A stretch of 64,000 nt of DNA. Source: Aureimonas altamirensis (lineage in GTDB: Bacteria > Pseudomonadota > Alphaproteobacteria > Rhizobiales > Rhizobiaceae). The DNA is taken from assembly GCF_001463885.1 (NCBI RefSeq), contig NZ_BBWQ01000025.1, forward strand, positions 1 through 64,000, written 5' to 3'. Under the pieces are notes generated by a model, which was not told where the DNA came from, searched no databases, and was given only the letters and a program-made list of their open reading frames with translations. Shown here in pieces: positions 9,457 to 18,337 of the stretch (position 1 is the stretch's first letter; each line of letters begins with the position of its first letter). A program made the position numbers and the translations under genes.

Positions 9457-11385
9457 TCAGGCGGACTTCTTGCGATCGTCGTCCTTGACCTCTTCGAAGT
9501 CCGCGTCGACCACGTCGTCGCGGCTTTCGGAAGAGCCGGCCGGCCCTTCTTCACCGCCGGCGGCGGCCTCCGCCTGGGACGCCTCGTACATGGCCTGGCC
9601 CAGCTTCATCGAGACTTCGGCGAGACGCTCGCTCTTGGTCTTGATGGCTTCGGCGTCGGCTTCGTCCTTCTCGAGTTCGGCCTTCAGATCCGCGATCGCG
9701 TCCTCGATGGACTTGCGATCGTCGGCACCGACCTTGTCGCCGTAATCCTTCAGCGACTTCTCTGCCGAATGGACGAGGCTCTCGCCCTGGTTGCGGGCTT
9801 CCACGCCAGCGCGACGCTTCTTGTCGACCTCGGCGTTGGCCTCGGCATCCTTGACCATCTTCTCGATATCGGCATCGGACAGGCCACCGGAAGCCTGGAT
9901 CGTGATCCGCTGCTCCTTGTTGGTGCCCTTGTCCTTGGCCGACACGTTGACGATGCCGTTGGCGTCGATATCGAAGGTCACTTCGATCTGCGGCACGCCA
10001 CGCGGTGCGGGCGGGATACCCTCGAGGTTGAAGCGGCCGAGCATCTTGTTGTCGGCAGCCATTTCGCGCTCGCCCTGGAAGACCTGGATCGTCACGGCGT
10101 TCTGGCTGTCCTCGGCCGTCGAAAAGACCTGGCTCTTCTTGGTCGGGATCGTGGTGTTGCGGTCGATCAGGCGGGTGAACACGCCACCCAGCGTCTCGAT
10201 GCCCAGCGACAGCGGCGTCACGTCGAGCAGCAGCACGTCCTTGACGTCACCCTGCAGCACGCCGGCCTGGATGGCGGCGCCCATGGCCACGACCTCATCC
10301 GGGTTGACGCCCTTGTGCGGCTCCTTGCCGAAGAAGTTCTTCACGACTTCCTGGATCTTCGGCATACGCGTCATGCCACCCACCAGGACCACTTCGTCGA
10401 TGTCGGCAGCCGTCAGGCCGGCATCCTTGAGCGCCGACTTGCAGGGGTCCACCGTGCGCTGCACAAGATCCTCAACGAGGTTTTCGAACTTGGAGCGCGT
10501 CAGCTTGAGCGTCAGGTGCTTGGGGCCGGAGGCGTCGGCGGTGATGAAGGGCAGGTTGATTTCGGTCTGGGCCGCCGAAGACAACTCGATCTTGGCCTTC
10601 TCCGCAGCTTCCTTGAGGCGCTGCAGGGCAAGCTTGTCGTTCTTCAGGTCGATGCCCTGATCCTTCTTGAACTCGGTCGCCAGATAGTCGACGAGGCGAA
10701 GGTCAAAATCCTCACCGCCCAGGAAGGTATCGCCGTTGGTGGACTTCACTTCGAAGACACCATCGCCGATCTCGAGGATGGACACGTCGAACGTGCCGCC
10801 GCCCAGATCGTAGACCGCGATCGTCTTGCCGTCGTTCTTTTCGAGGCCGTAGGCCAGCGCGGCCGCCGTCGGCTCGTTGATGATGCGCAGGACATCCAGC
10901 CCGGCGATCCTGCCGGCATCCTTGGTGGCCTGGCGCTGGGCGTCGTTGAAGTAGGCCGGCACGGTGATGACCGCCTTCTCGACCTTCTCGCCCAGATACG
11001 CCTCGGCCGTTTCCTTCATTTTCTGAAGGATCATGGCCGATACCTGCGACGGGGAGTATTTCTGGCCGAGCGCCTCGACCCACGCATCGCCATTGTCCGA
11101 CCGTACGATCTTGTACGGAACGAGGTCCCTGTCCTTCTGCGTCAACGGATCGTCGTAGGTACGGCCGATCAGGCGCTTGATGGCGAAGAGCGTATTTTCC
11201 GGGTTGGTAACGGCCTGCCGCTTGGCGGGCTGGCCGACCAGCCGCTCATTGTCGTCGAGAAAGGCCACGATGGATGGCGTCGTGCGCGCACCTTCGGCGT
11301 TCTCGATGACTTTCGCGTTCTTGCCGTCCATGACGGCAACGCAGGAATTGGTGGTGCCGAGATCGATGCCGATCACCTTGGCCAT
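9457..11385 (-). CDS. dnaK: Chaperone DnaK (Hsp70)
   Basis: ATP-dependent cytoplasmic chaperone. At 642 residues it is full length, with the N-terminal nucleotide-binding signature [25 protein letters not shown]-type second signature ([14 protein letters not shown]), the third signature [14 protein letters not shown], the [11 protein letters not shown] linker and a C-terminal EEVKDD tail. The start follows a GAAGGAGAC ribosome site. A sigma-32-like promoter candidate lies about 125 nt upstream, and the gene ends in a hairpin terminator before dnaJ. Confidence 0.99.
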   Translation of the reverse strand: MAKVIGIDLGTTNSCVAVMDGKNAKVIENAEGARTTPSIVAFLDDNERLVGQPAKRQAVTNPENTLFAIKRLIGRTYDDPLTQKDRDLVPYKIVRSDNGDAWVEALGQKYSPSQVSAMILQKMKETAEAYLGEKVEKAVITVPAYFNDAQRQATKDAGRIAGLDVLRIINEPTAAALAYGLEKNDGKTIAVYDLGGGTFDVSILEIGDGVFEVKSTNGDTFLGGEDFDLRLVDYLATEFKKDQGIDLKNDKLALQRLKEAAEKAKIELSSAAQTEINLPFITADASGPKHLTLKLTRSKFENLVEDLVQRTVDPCKSALKDAGLTAADIDEVVLVGGMTRMPKIQEVVKNFFGKEPHKGVNPDEVVAMGAAIQAGVLQGDVKDVLLLDVTPLSLGIETLGGVFTRLIDRNTTIPTKKSQVFSTAEDSQNAVTIQVFQGEREMAADNKMLGRFNLEGIPPAPRGVPQIEVTFDIDANGIVNVSAKDKGTNKEQRITIQASGGLSDADIEKMVKDAEANAEVDKKRRAGVEARNQGESLVHSAEKSLKDYGDKVGADDRKSIEDAIADLKAELEKDEADAEAIKTKSERLAEVSMKLGQAMYEASQAEAAAGGEEGPAGSSESRDDVVDADFEEVKDDDRKKSA

Positions 11386-11511
11386 GGGTGTCTCCTTCTT
11401 GAGCGAACCGCCCGGACCCTCGTTGAGGCATTCCGCGCGGCGGTTCCTGGTGAGTTATCCATACGAGTGCCGCGCGCCCGGTCCGCAAGCGGAGGTCGCG
11501 TTGGCTGACGG

Positions 11512-11542
11512 CTATATATGAACGTGCCTTTGCGGGCGCAAG
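11512..11542 (-). promoter_or_regulatory. Candidate sigma-32 (RpoH) heat-shock promoter of dnaK
   Basis: On the minus strand CTTG (11542-11539) is followed after 18 nt by CATATATAG (11520-11512). This resembles the alphaproteobacterial RpoH pattern CTTG-N17/18-CYTATnT. It would start transcription near 11505, giving a leader of about 120 nt before dnaK. Read by eye; no start site is known. Confidence 0.45.
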
Positions 11543-11575
11543 GCGCTGGATCACATCCTGTTTACCCGTCGGCAA

Positions 11576-14035
11576 TCAGCCGCCGAACAGGCCCCGGAAT
11601 AGCGACCGGTCGGAAGCGCGGCCTCCTTGCGCGGGGCCCTCCAGCACGGCATCCGGAGGAAGCTGATCCTGCCGGACGACACGGGCCGGTCCTTCCAGGA
11701 CATCGCCGGACCCTTCCCCGTAAACCGCCGGCGGCCCGCCATACTGCCCGTCGCCATACGGATCCTGCTGCTGCGGCATGGGCGCACCGGGCGGCGGCGC
11801 AACCGAGGCCGCGGACCCTGGCGCCGGCTGCTCATAGCCGCCTTGCGCCTGCAACTCGGCCTGCGACGGCGGCTGGTTCGGCATCATGTTGCCGTACTGG
11901 TCGAGAAGGTTTCCGTATTCGTCGACATAGGTGGCGCGCGGCGCTTCGCCGCCGCCCTGGACCGGCTGCCCGCCCTGTACGGGCAGGCCGCCCGCGCCGG
12001 GCTGATTCGCGGCCATCGGCACATCGCCATGTTGGCCGCCGATCACGTAGTTGCCCGGAAGGGGCGTCGGGGGCAGCCCTTCATGGGCAACCTTCATGTA
12101 GGCTTTCCAGGCATCCGCCGGCAGCGAGCCGCCCGTTACCTTGCGCATCGGCTTGCCGTTGTCGTTGCCGAGCCAGACGCCGGTGGTGAGGTTGGCGGTG
12201 TAGCCGATGAACCAGGCATCCTTGAAGTCCTGCGTCGTGCCCGACTTGCCGGCCACCTGCCAGCCGTCCAGCGCGGCGCGCCGCCCCGTACCGGACGTCA
12301 CCACCCCGGTCAGCATCGCGTTCATCATGCCCGCGATATCGGAGGTGACGATGACCGGCGGAACCTCGGACGGGCGCTCGTACAGCACCTCTCCGTCCAC
12401 CGTGGTCACGCGGTTCACCAGATGCGGCGTGGCGCGATAGCCGCCATTGGCGAAGGGGGCGAAGGCGCCCGTCAGCTCCAGCAGCGACACCTCGGCCGTG
12501 CCGAGCGCAATGGACGCGTTCTCGGCCATGGGCGAGGTGATGCCCATGGAAGTGGCCGTCTCGATGACCGTCTTGGGGCCGAGCTCCGCCGTCAGCGCCG
12601 CCGCCGTCGTGTTGAGGGAGTGGGCGACGGCCTGCGCCATCGTCACGGGCCCGCGAAACTTGTTGTCGTAATTGGATGGCGACCAGTTGCCGATATGGAC
12701 CGGCTGGTCGATCATCATGCTTTCGGGGCGCCAGCCGAATTCCAGGGCCGTCTCGTAGACGAAAGGCTTGAACGCGGAGCCGGGCTGGCGGCGCGCGTCG
12801 ACGGCGCGGTTGAACTGGCTTTCGGCATAGTCGCGCCCGCCGACGATGGCGCGGATGGCCCCGGTGCCGTCGATGGACACGAGTGCCCCTTGCGTGACGT
12901 TCTGGGTGGCGGTGTCCACCGTGTGCCGGATGGCCTCCTCGGCGGCTTTCTCGAGCGTCAGGTCGATCGTCGTCTCGACGATGACGTCATCCTTGATCTC
13001 TTCGCCGACGAGACCCTTGATGTCCCGCATCACCATGTCGGCGGCGTAATGCTCGGCCCCCGTCCAGAAGCTCTTGGGCTTGGTCGGCTCCTCGGACAGC
13101 GCGGCCTTGTACTCGTCCTCCGAGATGTAGCCGGCGTCCAGCATGGCGCTCAGCACCACGTCGGCGCGCGCCTTGGCAGCCTCGGGGTTGCGCACCGGAT
13201 TCAACGTCGAGGGTGCCTTGAGCAGGCCGGCCAGCATAGCGGACTCGCTGAGGGTCAGGTCGCCGGCATTCTTGTCGAAATAGCGGCGCGCCGCCGCCTG
13301 CGCGCCCGTTGCGCCCGAGCCGAAGAACACCCGGTTCAGGTACATTTCGAGGATCTGGTCCTTGGAGAAGCGCTGTTCCAGCCATAGCGCCAGGATCGCC
13401 TCCTGCACCTTGCGGCGCAGGGTCTGCTCGGGCGTCAGGAAGACGTTCTTGGCAAGCTGCTGCGTCAGGGTCGAGCCGCCCTGCACGGTGCCGCCGGCCG
13501 TGAAGTTGGTGACGGCGGCGCGCACGATACCCACCGGGTCAACACCGAGATGCGAATAGAACCGCCTGTCCTCGATGGCCATCACGGCCTTCGGCAGATA
13601 CGGGCTCATCTGGTCCAGTGCCAGCGCCTCGCCCCCCGTAACGCCGCGATTGGCCAGAAGATCTCCCGATACGGACACGATCCGCACATTGGGCGGACGG
13701 TCCGGAACCACCCAGGCTTCCTGCGGCAGCGTCATGGCGAAGTAGCCGACCACGCCTGCCGCGGCGATCATGCCCCAGAAGCCCAGCATGAAGACGAGGT
13801 TGGCAAGGCGCGCCAGAGGCGAACGTCTGCGACGCGTCTTGCGGCCGTTGCCGCCGCCTCCGCCGCCGCCACGCGCGGGCTTGCGGGGGGCCTTGCGCTC
13901 GGAGCGATCCTTGCGCGTTGCTCCGGGCTGGACGGCACGGTCGTCCGCCGAGACGCGGAAGCCGTCGCTGCCGCGCTTCTCCCGGGAATCCCCGAAAGTC
14001 GGCTCGATCCGTGGCTCCTTTCGTCCCAGACCCAT
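11576..14035 (-). CDS. Class A penicillin-binding protein (PBP1A family)
   Basis: Bifunctional peptidoglycan glycosyltransferase and transpeptidase. The 819-residue protein starts with a basic, Gly-rich cytoplasmic tail, then one membrane anchor near residues 78-103. The GT51 domain follows with EDRRFYSHLGVD, GGSTLTQQLAKN and a YLNRVFFG segment. The transpeptidase motifs are SAFK (active-site Ser and Lys), SLN and KSGTT. The C-terminal roughly 120 residues are Pro/Gln/Gly-rich and disordered. It lies upstream of dnaK on the same strand, 190 nt away, and is divergent from a TctC-like gene. Confidence 0.95.
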   Translation of the reverse strand: MGLGRKEPRIEPTFGDSREKRGSDGFRVSADDRAVQPGATRKDRSERKAPRKPARGGGGGGGNGRKTRRRRSPLARLANLVFMLGFWGMIAAAGVVGYFAMTLPQEAWVVPDRPPNVRIVSVSGDLLANRGVTGGEALALDQMSPYLPKAVMAIEDRRFYSHLGVDPVGIVRAAVTNFTAGGTVQGGSTLTQQLAKNVFLTPEQTLRRKVQEAILALWLEQRFSKDQILEMYLNRVFFGSGATGAQAAARRYFDKNAGDLTLSESAMLAGLLKAPSTLNPVRNPEAAKARADVVLSAMLDAGYISEDEYKAALSEEPTKPKSFWTGAEHYAADMVMRDIKGLVGEEIKDDVIVETTIDLTLEKAAEEAIRHTVDTATQNVTQGALVSIDGTGAIRAIVGGRDYAESQFNRAVDARRQPGSAFKPFVYETALEFGWRPESMMIDQPVHIGNWSPSNYDNKFRGPVTMAQAVAHSLNTTAAALTAELGPKTVIETATSMGITSPMAENASIALGTAEVSLLELTGAFAPFANGGYRATPHLVNRVTTVDGEVLYERPSEVPPVIVTSDIAGMMNAMLTGVVTSGTGRRAALDGWQVAGKSGTTQDFKDAWFIGYTANLTTGVWLGNDNGKPMRKVTGGSLPADAWKAYMKVAHEGLPPTPLPGNYVIGGQHGDVPMAANQPGAGGLPVQGGQPVQGGGEAPRATYVDEYGNLLDQYGNMMPNQPPSQAELQAQGGYEQPAPGSAASVAPPPGAPMPQQQDPYGDGQYGGPPAVYGEGSGDVLEGPARVVRQDQLPPDAVLEGPAQGGRASDRSLFRGLFGG

Positions 14036-14213
14036 CGACTACCCCTTAGACACGATTGAAAACTGGTTGCGCCGGCACCCGCGCAGCCTTCGCGTTGCAG
14101 CGTAAATATGGCGGTTTAACGGGTCGTTATCGAATGATCGGGCCCGCTGTTGCCGCCGGGCCACGCATGACGCACAATCAAAAGTTCAGTGAAGTGTTTG
14201 AGGAGGAGCATTG

Positions 14214-15197
14214 GTGCTTATCAAATCCATTACCCGTCACGCCGTCGCCCTGATGGCGCTGGTTGCCGCCGGCGCGGCCCCGGCGGCTGCGCAAACGGAC
14301 TTTCCGACGCAGCCGGTGACGATGGTCGTTCCCTTTGCGGCCGGTGGCTCGACGGACCTCGTCGCCCGTATCGTCGCACAGCGCATGAGCCAGGAGCTCG
14401 GCCAGCAGGTGCTGGTGGACAATCGCGGCGGCGCGGGCGGAATGCTGGGTGCGACGGCTGTCGCCCAGGCGCAGCCCGACGGCTATACGATCCTGATGGG
14501 AACCATTGCGACGCACGCGCTCAGCGCCTCGCTCTACGCCAACCCGCCCTTCGATCCGGTCGCGGATTTCGCGCCAGTGGCATGGCTGGTGACGGTGCCG
14601 AACGTCCTGACGGTCAACCCGCAGTTTCCCGCGCAGAACGTCGAGGAGTTGATTGCGCTTCTGAAGGAAAAGCCGGGCGAGTACGCCTACGCCTCGTCGG
14701 GCAACGGCACGCCGCTGCACCTGTCGGGCGAGCTGTTCAAATCGATGGCGGGCGTCGACATCATCCACGTGCCCTATCAGGGATCCGGCCCGGCGCTGGT
14801 GGACGTGATCGGCGGCGCGGTGCCGATCTCCTTCGACAATCTGCCCTCCTCGACGGAGCCGATCCGCTCGGGCCAGCTTCGTGCGCTGGCGGTCACCACC
14901 AAGGAACGCGCGCCGAACTTCCCGGATATTCCGACGATGGAAGAGGCCGGCGTTCCCGGCTACGAAACCAATAGCTGGAACGCCCTCTTCGCACCGGCCG
15001 GCACACCGCCCGAGGCGATTGCCCGGCTGAACGAGGCTGCCAACAAGGCCATCCAGGACCCGGAGGTGCAGAAGCGCCTTGCCGAGGTGGGTGCGCAGAT
15101 CGTCGGCTCTACGCCCGAGGAACTCGGCGAACACGTAAAGACCGAAGTCGAACGCTGGAGGCCCGTCGTCGAGGCCTCGGGCGCGCGCATCGAGTAA
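14214..15197 (+). CDS. Tripartite tricarboxylate transporter (Bug/TctC) periplasmic binding protein, orphan
   Basis: A 327-residue periplasmic solute receptor with a Sec signal peptide ending in APAAAQ. Family motifs include FPTQPVTMVVPFAAGGSTD near the mature start, the DNRGGAGG loop and the GNGTPLHLSGELF region. Members bind carboxylates or other small acids. GTG 14214 is preferred because AGGAGG ends 7 nt upstream; a TTG one codon earlier is also open. No TctA or TctB membrane gene is nearby, so it either serves a transporter elsewhere or acts as a sensor, as proposed for many Bug proteins. Confidence 0.9.
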   Translation: MLIKSITRHAVALMALVAAGAAPAAAQTDFPTQPVTMVVPFAAGGSTDLVARIVAQRMSQELGQQVLVDNRGGAGGMLGATAVAQAQPDGYTILMGTIATHALSASLYANPPFDPVADFAPVAWLVTVPNVLTVNPQFPAQNVEELIALLKEKPGEYAYASSGNGTPLHLSGELFKSMAGVDIIHVPYQGSGPALVDVIGGAVPISFDNLPSSTEPIRSGQLRALAVTTKERAPNFPDIPTMEEAGVPGYETNSWNALFAPAGTPPEAIARLNEAANKAIQDPEVQKRLAEVGAQIVGSTPEELGEHVKTEVERWRPVVEASGARIE

Positions 15198-15262
15198 AGC
15201 GGCACATCGCCGTGCGGACGGGCGCCCCGGCGCCCGTCCGGTCGACAAACAGGAAGCACGTC

Positions 15263-15550
15263 ATGGCAATATCCTCCACGGGCCGCATCGAGACCGCCAG
15301 CGCCAGCCGCTATCTGCAGCAGCTCTGCAAGCACTGGGCGCACAAGTTCGACGTCACCTTCGACGAAAGCCAGGGGACGGTTCCCTTCCCCAACGGCGCG
15401 GTCGCCCGGCTTTCGGCCGACCCCGAAGGCCTGACGATCGCCATCGACGCCCCCGATCCGGAGGCGCTGGAGCGTATGAAGACGGTCGTCGTTGAGCATC
15501 TCGACCGCTTCGCATTTCGGGAAGCGCCCCTGGGGGCAAACTGGAATTGA
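15263..15550 (+). CDS. DUF2218 family protein
   Basis: A 95-residue cytoplasmic protein. The pattern of an N-terminal helix with RYLQQLCKHWAHKF, then an acidic strand region and the C-terminal HLDRFAFRE segment matches DUF2218. These small proteins are often found near iron or metal uptake genes, but no biochemical role is established. The ATG at 15263 gives the family's usual length. It starts 66 nt after the TctC-like gene; a long GC-rich hairpin without a U-tract (15215-15240) lies between them. Confidence 0.8.
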   Translation: MAISSTGRIETASASRYLQQLCKHWAHKFDVTFDESQGTVPFPNGAVARLSADPEGLTIAIDAPDPEALERMKTVVVEHLDRFAFREAPLGANWN

Positions 15551-15641
15551 GCCGTGCGCCCTTTACTGGCGCATGGCCCGGACCATTTCGACAATCGTGG
15601 CTTGAAGGGGCCTTGGGGCCGCAACAGAGGGCAGGCTGGAC

Positions 15642-16238
15642 ATGACGATACCGACCGATCGTGAAGACATTTCCCGCACCGTGGAGTCCCGGTTCCGCAC
15701 CGAGCTGCACGACCATTGGAAGGCCTACGCCTTCCAGGGCGTTCTCCTGCTGGTGGTCGGCTTCCTGGCGCTGATGGCGCCGCTGGCGGCCACCCTGGCT
15801 TCGACCCTGTTCTTCGGATGGCTGCTCATCATCGGCGGGATCATCGGCATCGTGGCCGCCTTCCAGGCGCGCCGGCACTCCGGTTTCTGGTCCAGCCTCG
15901 CGCTCGCAGTTCTGGTAACGATCCTCGGCGCCGTGATCGTCTACGATCCCTTCGCCGGCGCGGTCACGCTGACCTGGATGCTGGCCACCTATTTCGTCCT
16001 TTCGGCGTTTCTGGAGTTCGCACTCGCCAAAGCGGTCCGCTCGGGCAGCCGCGGCGGCTGGTGGGCGCTGGTGCTGACCGGCATTCTCAATCTCGTGCTG
16101 GCCGCCCTTCTGGTGCTCGGCCTTCCGGGCACCGCTGTCTGGGCAGTCGGCGTCTATCTCGGCATATCCTTCATCTTCTCGGGCGTCGGCCTTCTCTTCG
16201 CGGCCCTTGATGCGCGGCGCGGCGCACCGGCCGCCTGA
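15642..16238 (+). CDS. HdeD/DUF308 family membrane protein
   Basis: A 198-residue protein with six hydrophobic segments in three pairs (for example GVLLLVVGFLALMAPLAA and LFFGWLLIIGGIIGIVAAF), the pattern of the HdeD/DUF308 family. E. coli HdeD contributes to acid resistance at high cell density; the role of the alphaproteobacterial members is unknown. The start ATG follows AGGCTGG-type weak ribosome-site sequence. The gene ends 9 nt before the stop of a convergent SDR gene, with no terminator visible in the gap. Confidence 0.85.
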   Translation: MTIPTDREDISRTVESRFRTELHDHWKAYAFQGVLLLVVGFLALMAPLAATLASTLFFGWLLIIGGIIGIVAAFQARRHSGFWSSLALAVLVTILGAVIVYDPFAGAVTLTWMLATYFVLSAFLEFALAKAVRSGSRGGWWALVLTGILNLVLAALLVLGLPGTAVWAVGVYLGISFIFSGVGLLFAALDARRGAPAA

Positions 16239-16247
16239 CACCCGGGC

Positions 16248-17006
16248 TCAGACGTGCTGGCCGCCATTGATGTGGATTTCCGCGCCGTTGACATAGGACG
16301 ACTGGCCGGAACACAGGAAGTAGATGATGTCGGCTACTTCGGCGGTCTTGCCGAGGCGGCGAAGAGGGATCGTCTCCACGATCTTCTCGGTGCCCGGCGA
16401 CAGGATCGCGGTGTCGATCTCGCCGGGCGCGATGGCGTTGACGCGGATGCCGGCAGGGCCGAAGTCGGCGGCCATCTCGCGCGTCAGCGATGCCAGCGCC
16501 GCCTTGGACGTCGCATAGGCCGTCCCGGCAAAGGGATGGACGCGGCTGCCGACGATGGAGGTGACGTTGACCACCGACCCGCCGGCGGCATGCAGCTCGG
16601 CGTAGAGCCCGCGCGCCAGCATGATCGGCGCAAAGAAATTGACCTGGAAGACGTCGCGCCAGACATGCATCGGCGTCTTGATGGAATCCATCCGCTCGCC
16701 GCCCTTCGTCTTGGGCGAGATCGCGGCATTGTTGACGAGCGCCTGCAGCCGCCCGCCATTGGCCTCCAGCCTGCGCCGGATTTCGGAGATCGCATAGCCG
16801 ACATCCTCCTGGTCGGACAGGTCGACCCGGATATGGTCCTCCGGCCCGGCGGGCCACGGACAATCACTGGAGAAATCCTGCCGCGAGCAGGTGATGACAC
16901 GCCACCCCTCCCGCGAGAAGCGCTTGACGGTCGCGTGGCCAATGCCGCGCGACGCGCCGGTCAACACCAGCGCCGGGCGGGTATCCTTGATCTCGCTGTC
17001 CGTCAT
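16248..17006 (-). CDS. Short-chain dehydrogenase/reductase (SDR)
   Basis: A 252-residue classical SDR with the NAD(P) loop TGASRGIG near residue 17, NNAAIS, and the catalytic YxxxK in AYATSKAAL, followed by NAIAPGEIDT. An Arg rather than Asp follows the second strand (VITCSRQDF), which suggests NADP preference, but this is inference. Substrate cannot be read from sequence. The ATG at 17006 is the family-typical start; a longer frame upstream overlaps the divergent gene and is shadow. Confidence 0.9.
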   Translation of the reverse strand: MTDSEIKDTRPALVLTGASRGIGHATVKRFSREGWRVITCSRQDFSSDCPWPAGPEDHIRVDLSDQEDVGYAISEIRRRLEANGGRLQALVNNAAISPKTKGGERMDSIKTPMHVWRDVFQVNFFAPIMLARGLYAELHAAGGSVVNVTSIVGSRVHPFAGTAYATSKAALASLTREMAADFGPAGIRVNAIAPGEIDTAILSPGTEKIVETIPLRRLGKTAEVADIIYFLCSGQSSYVNGAEIHINGGQHV

Positions 17007-17131
17007 GCTCGGTCCCCGCAGGCTTCTATCCAGGAGTGCTTTAGATGGTGCGGCGCATCGTGAAAAGCCATTGGATCGCCATTGTCTTTGACGCCGATGC
17101 ATGAAAAGCCCATCTCTGTCCGGATAAGCCG

Positions 17132-18337
17132 ATGACCCGTCGAAAGCCCGCCATGTCGTTCCGCCGTGCTGCCCTTGCCGCTTTTCTGACTTTTGCGATG
17201 GCCGCGCCCGCCGCCGCCCTGCCCGACCTGAAGGATTGGCCGGCCATCGCCACGGCGGCGCAGGGTGGCACGGTACGCCTCGGCGTTGCCGGCGGCAGCG
17301 CAGGGCAGCAACGGTTTCTGGACTGGGCCGGCGGCGAACTCGAGCGGCTTTACGACATCCGTCTGGAGATCGTGGATTTTCCCTCGCAGCAAACGCTGCT
17401 CGAAGCGCTCGGAGCCGGGGAAGAATCCCGCATCGACATGGCCGCGCTCGGCTCACGCGCGGTGGCAGAGGGCCGGCGCACGGACCTTTTGCCCGAGCGC
17501 TATGCCTACCGGTTGCCGAACTGGCATTTCGTCGACAGGGCAGGCACCCCTTCGGTCATCTTCGCGGCGGGGCTGCCCACGCATTACAGCGCCGTACCCT
17601 GGGGCAAGCGCAGCGTAACGCTTTACGGCAACGGCGCGGCAACGGCATCGCGACCCGATTCGCCTGCCGCCCTCCTTACCTATGCCCGGGCAAATCCAGG
17701 CCGGTTTGCCTTTCCCGATCCGGCAACGGCCGCCGGGTCGGCTTTTCTGGAAGAGGTTCTGCGCAACCTGGCGGAAGACCCGTCCGTGCTGGATCGGCCG
17801 ATTGCCGGTGCCGACGCCGAAGCAACCGCCGCGCCCTTCTTTGCGTGGTTGGACGACATACGCCCGCTTCTCTGGCAGGAGGGGCGAAGCTTCCCGCGTT
17901 CGGAAGCCGAGGCCCGTGACCTTCTGGCCCGTGGAGAGGTCGACATGATTGCCGATTTCAATCCGATGGCCGGCGCTGCCGGGCGGGCCGGCGATGACTG
18001 GCCGGAGGGCGTGGAAGGGTTCGGCTTCGCCAACGGTGCCGTGACCGATACCCATTTCCTGGCCGTGGCCCCACAGGCGACCGCGCCGGAGGCCGCACTC
18101 GTGACCGCGGATTTCATGCTGTCTCCGGCCGCGCAGATCCGCAAGGCCGATCCGGCGATGTGGGGCGATGTCACGATCCTCGATCCAGCCCGACTGCCGC
18201 AGCAGGAAGCGCAGGATTTGCGCGCGCTGATGCGCGCGGGCCTGCCGCGCACTTCGGGCGTGTCGATCCCCCGGCCGCACTATAGCTGGATGGACTGGCT
18301 GGGCCAGCGCGTCCCGGAGCGTCTGGCGGCTCAATGA
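17132..18337 (+). CDS. YnjB-like ABC transporter periplasmic binding protein, orphan
   Basis: A 401-residue exported protein with a signal peptide (AALAAFLTFAMAAPAAALP). The mature part resembles the YnjB (COG4134) group of solute-binding proteins: an LPNWHFVD segment, YARANPGRFAFPDPATA, a Trp-rich LLWQEGRSFP, and a HFLAVAP to AQIRKADPAMWGD ending. Ligands of this group are not known. No YnjC/YnjD-like permease or ATPase lies nearby. Its stop overlaps the hrpB start (ATGA), an unusual coupling of a transport receptor to a helicase. ATG 17153 is an alternative start. Confidence 0.82.
   Translation: MTRRKPAMSFRRAALAAFLTFAMAAPAAALPDLKDWPAIATAAQGGTVRLGVAGGSAGQQRFLDWAGGELERLYDIRLEIVDFPSQQTLLEALGAGEESRIDMAALGSRAVAEGRRTDLLPERYAYRLPNWHFVDRAGTPSVIFAAGLPTHYSAVPWGKRSVTLYGNGAATASRPDSPAALLTYARANPGRFAFPDPATAAGSAFLEEVLRNLAEDPSVLDRPIAGADAEATAAPFFAWLDDIRPLLWQEGRSFPRSEAEARDLLARGEVDMIADFNPMAGAAGRAGDDWPEGVEGFGFANGAVTDTHFLAVAPQATAPEAALVTADFMLSPAAQIRKADPAMWGDVTILDPARLPQQEAQDLRALMRAGLPRTSGVSIPRPHYSWMDWLGQRVPERLAAQ

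Noticed and set aside
9769-11508. A 579-codon open frame opposite dnaK
   Set aside because: Antisense shadow of a highly conserved, GC-rich gene; no recognisable protein features.
15215-15240. A 12-bp GC hairpin between the TctC-like and DUF2218 genes
   Set aside because: The stem is strong, but no U-tract follows on either strand, so I do not call it a terminator.
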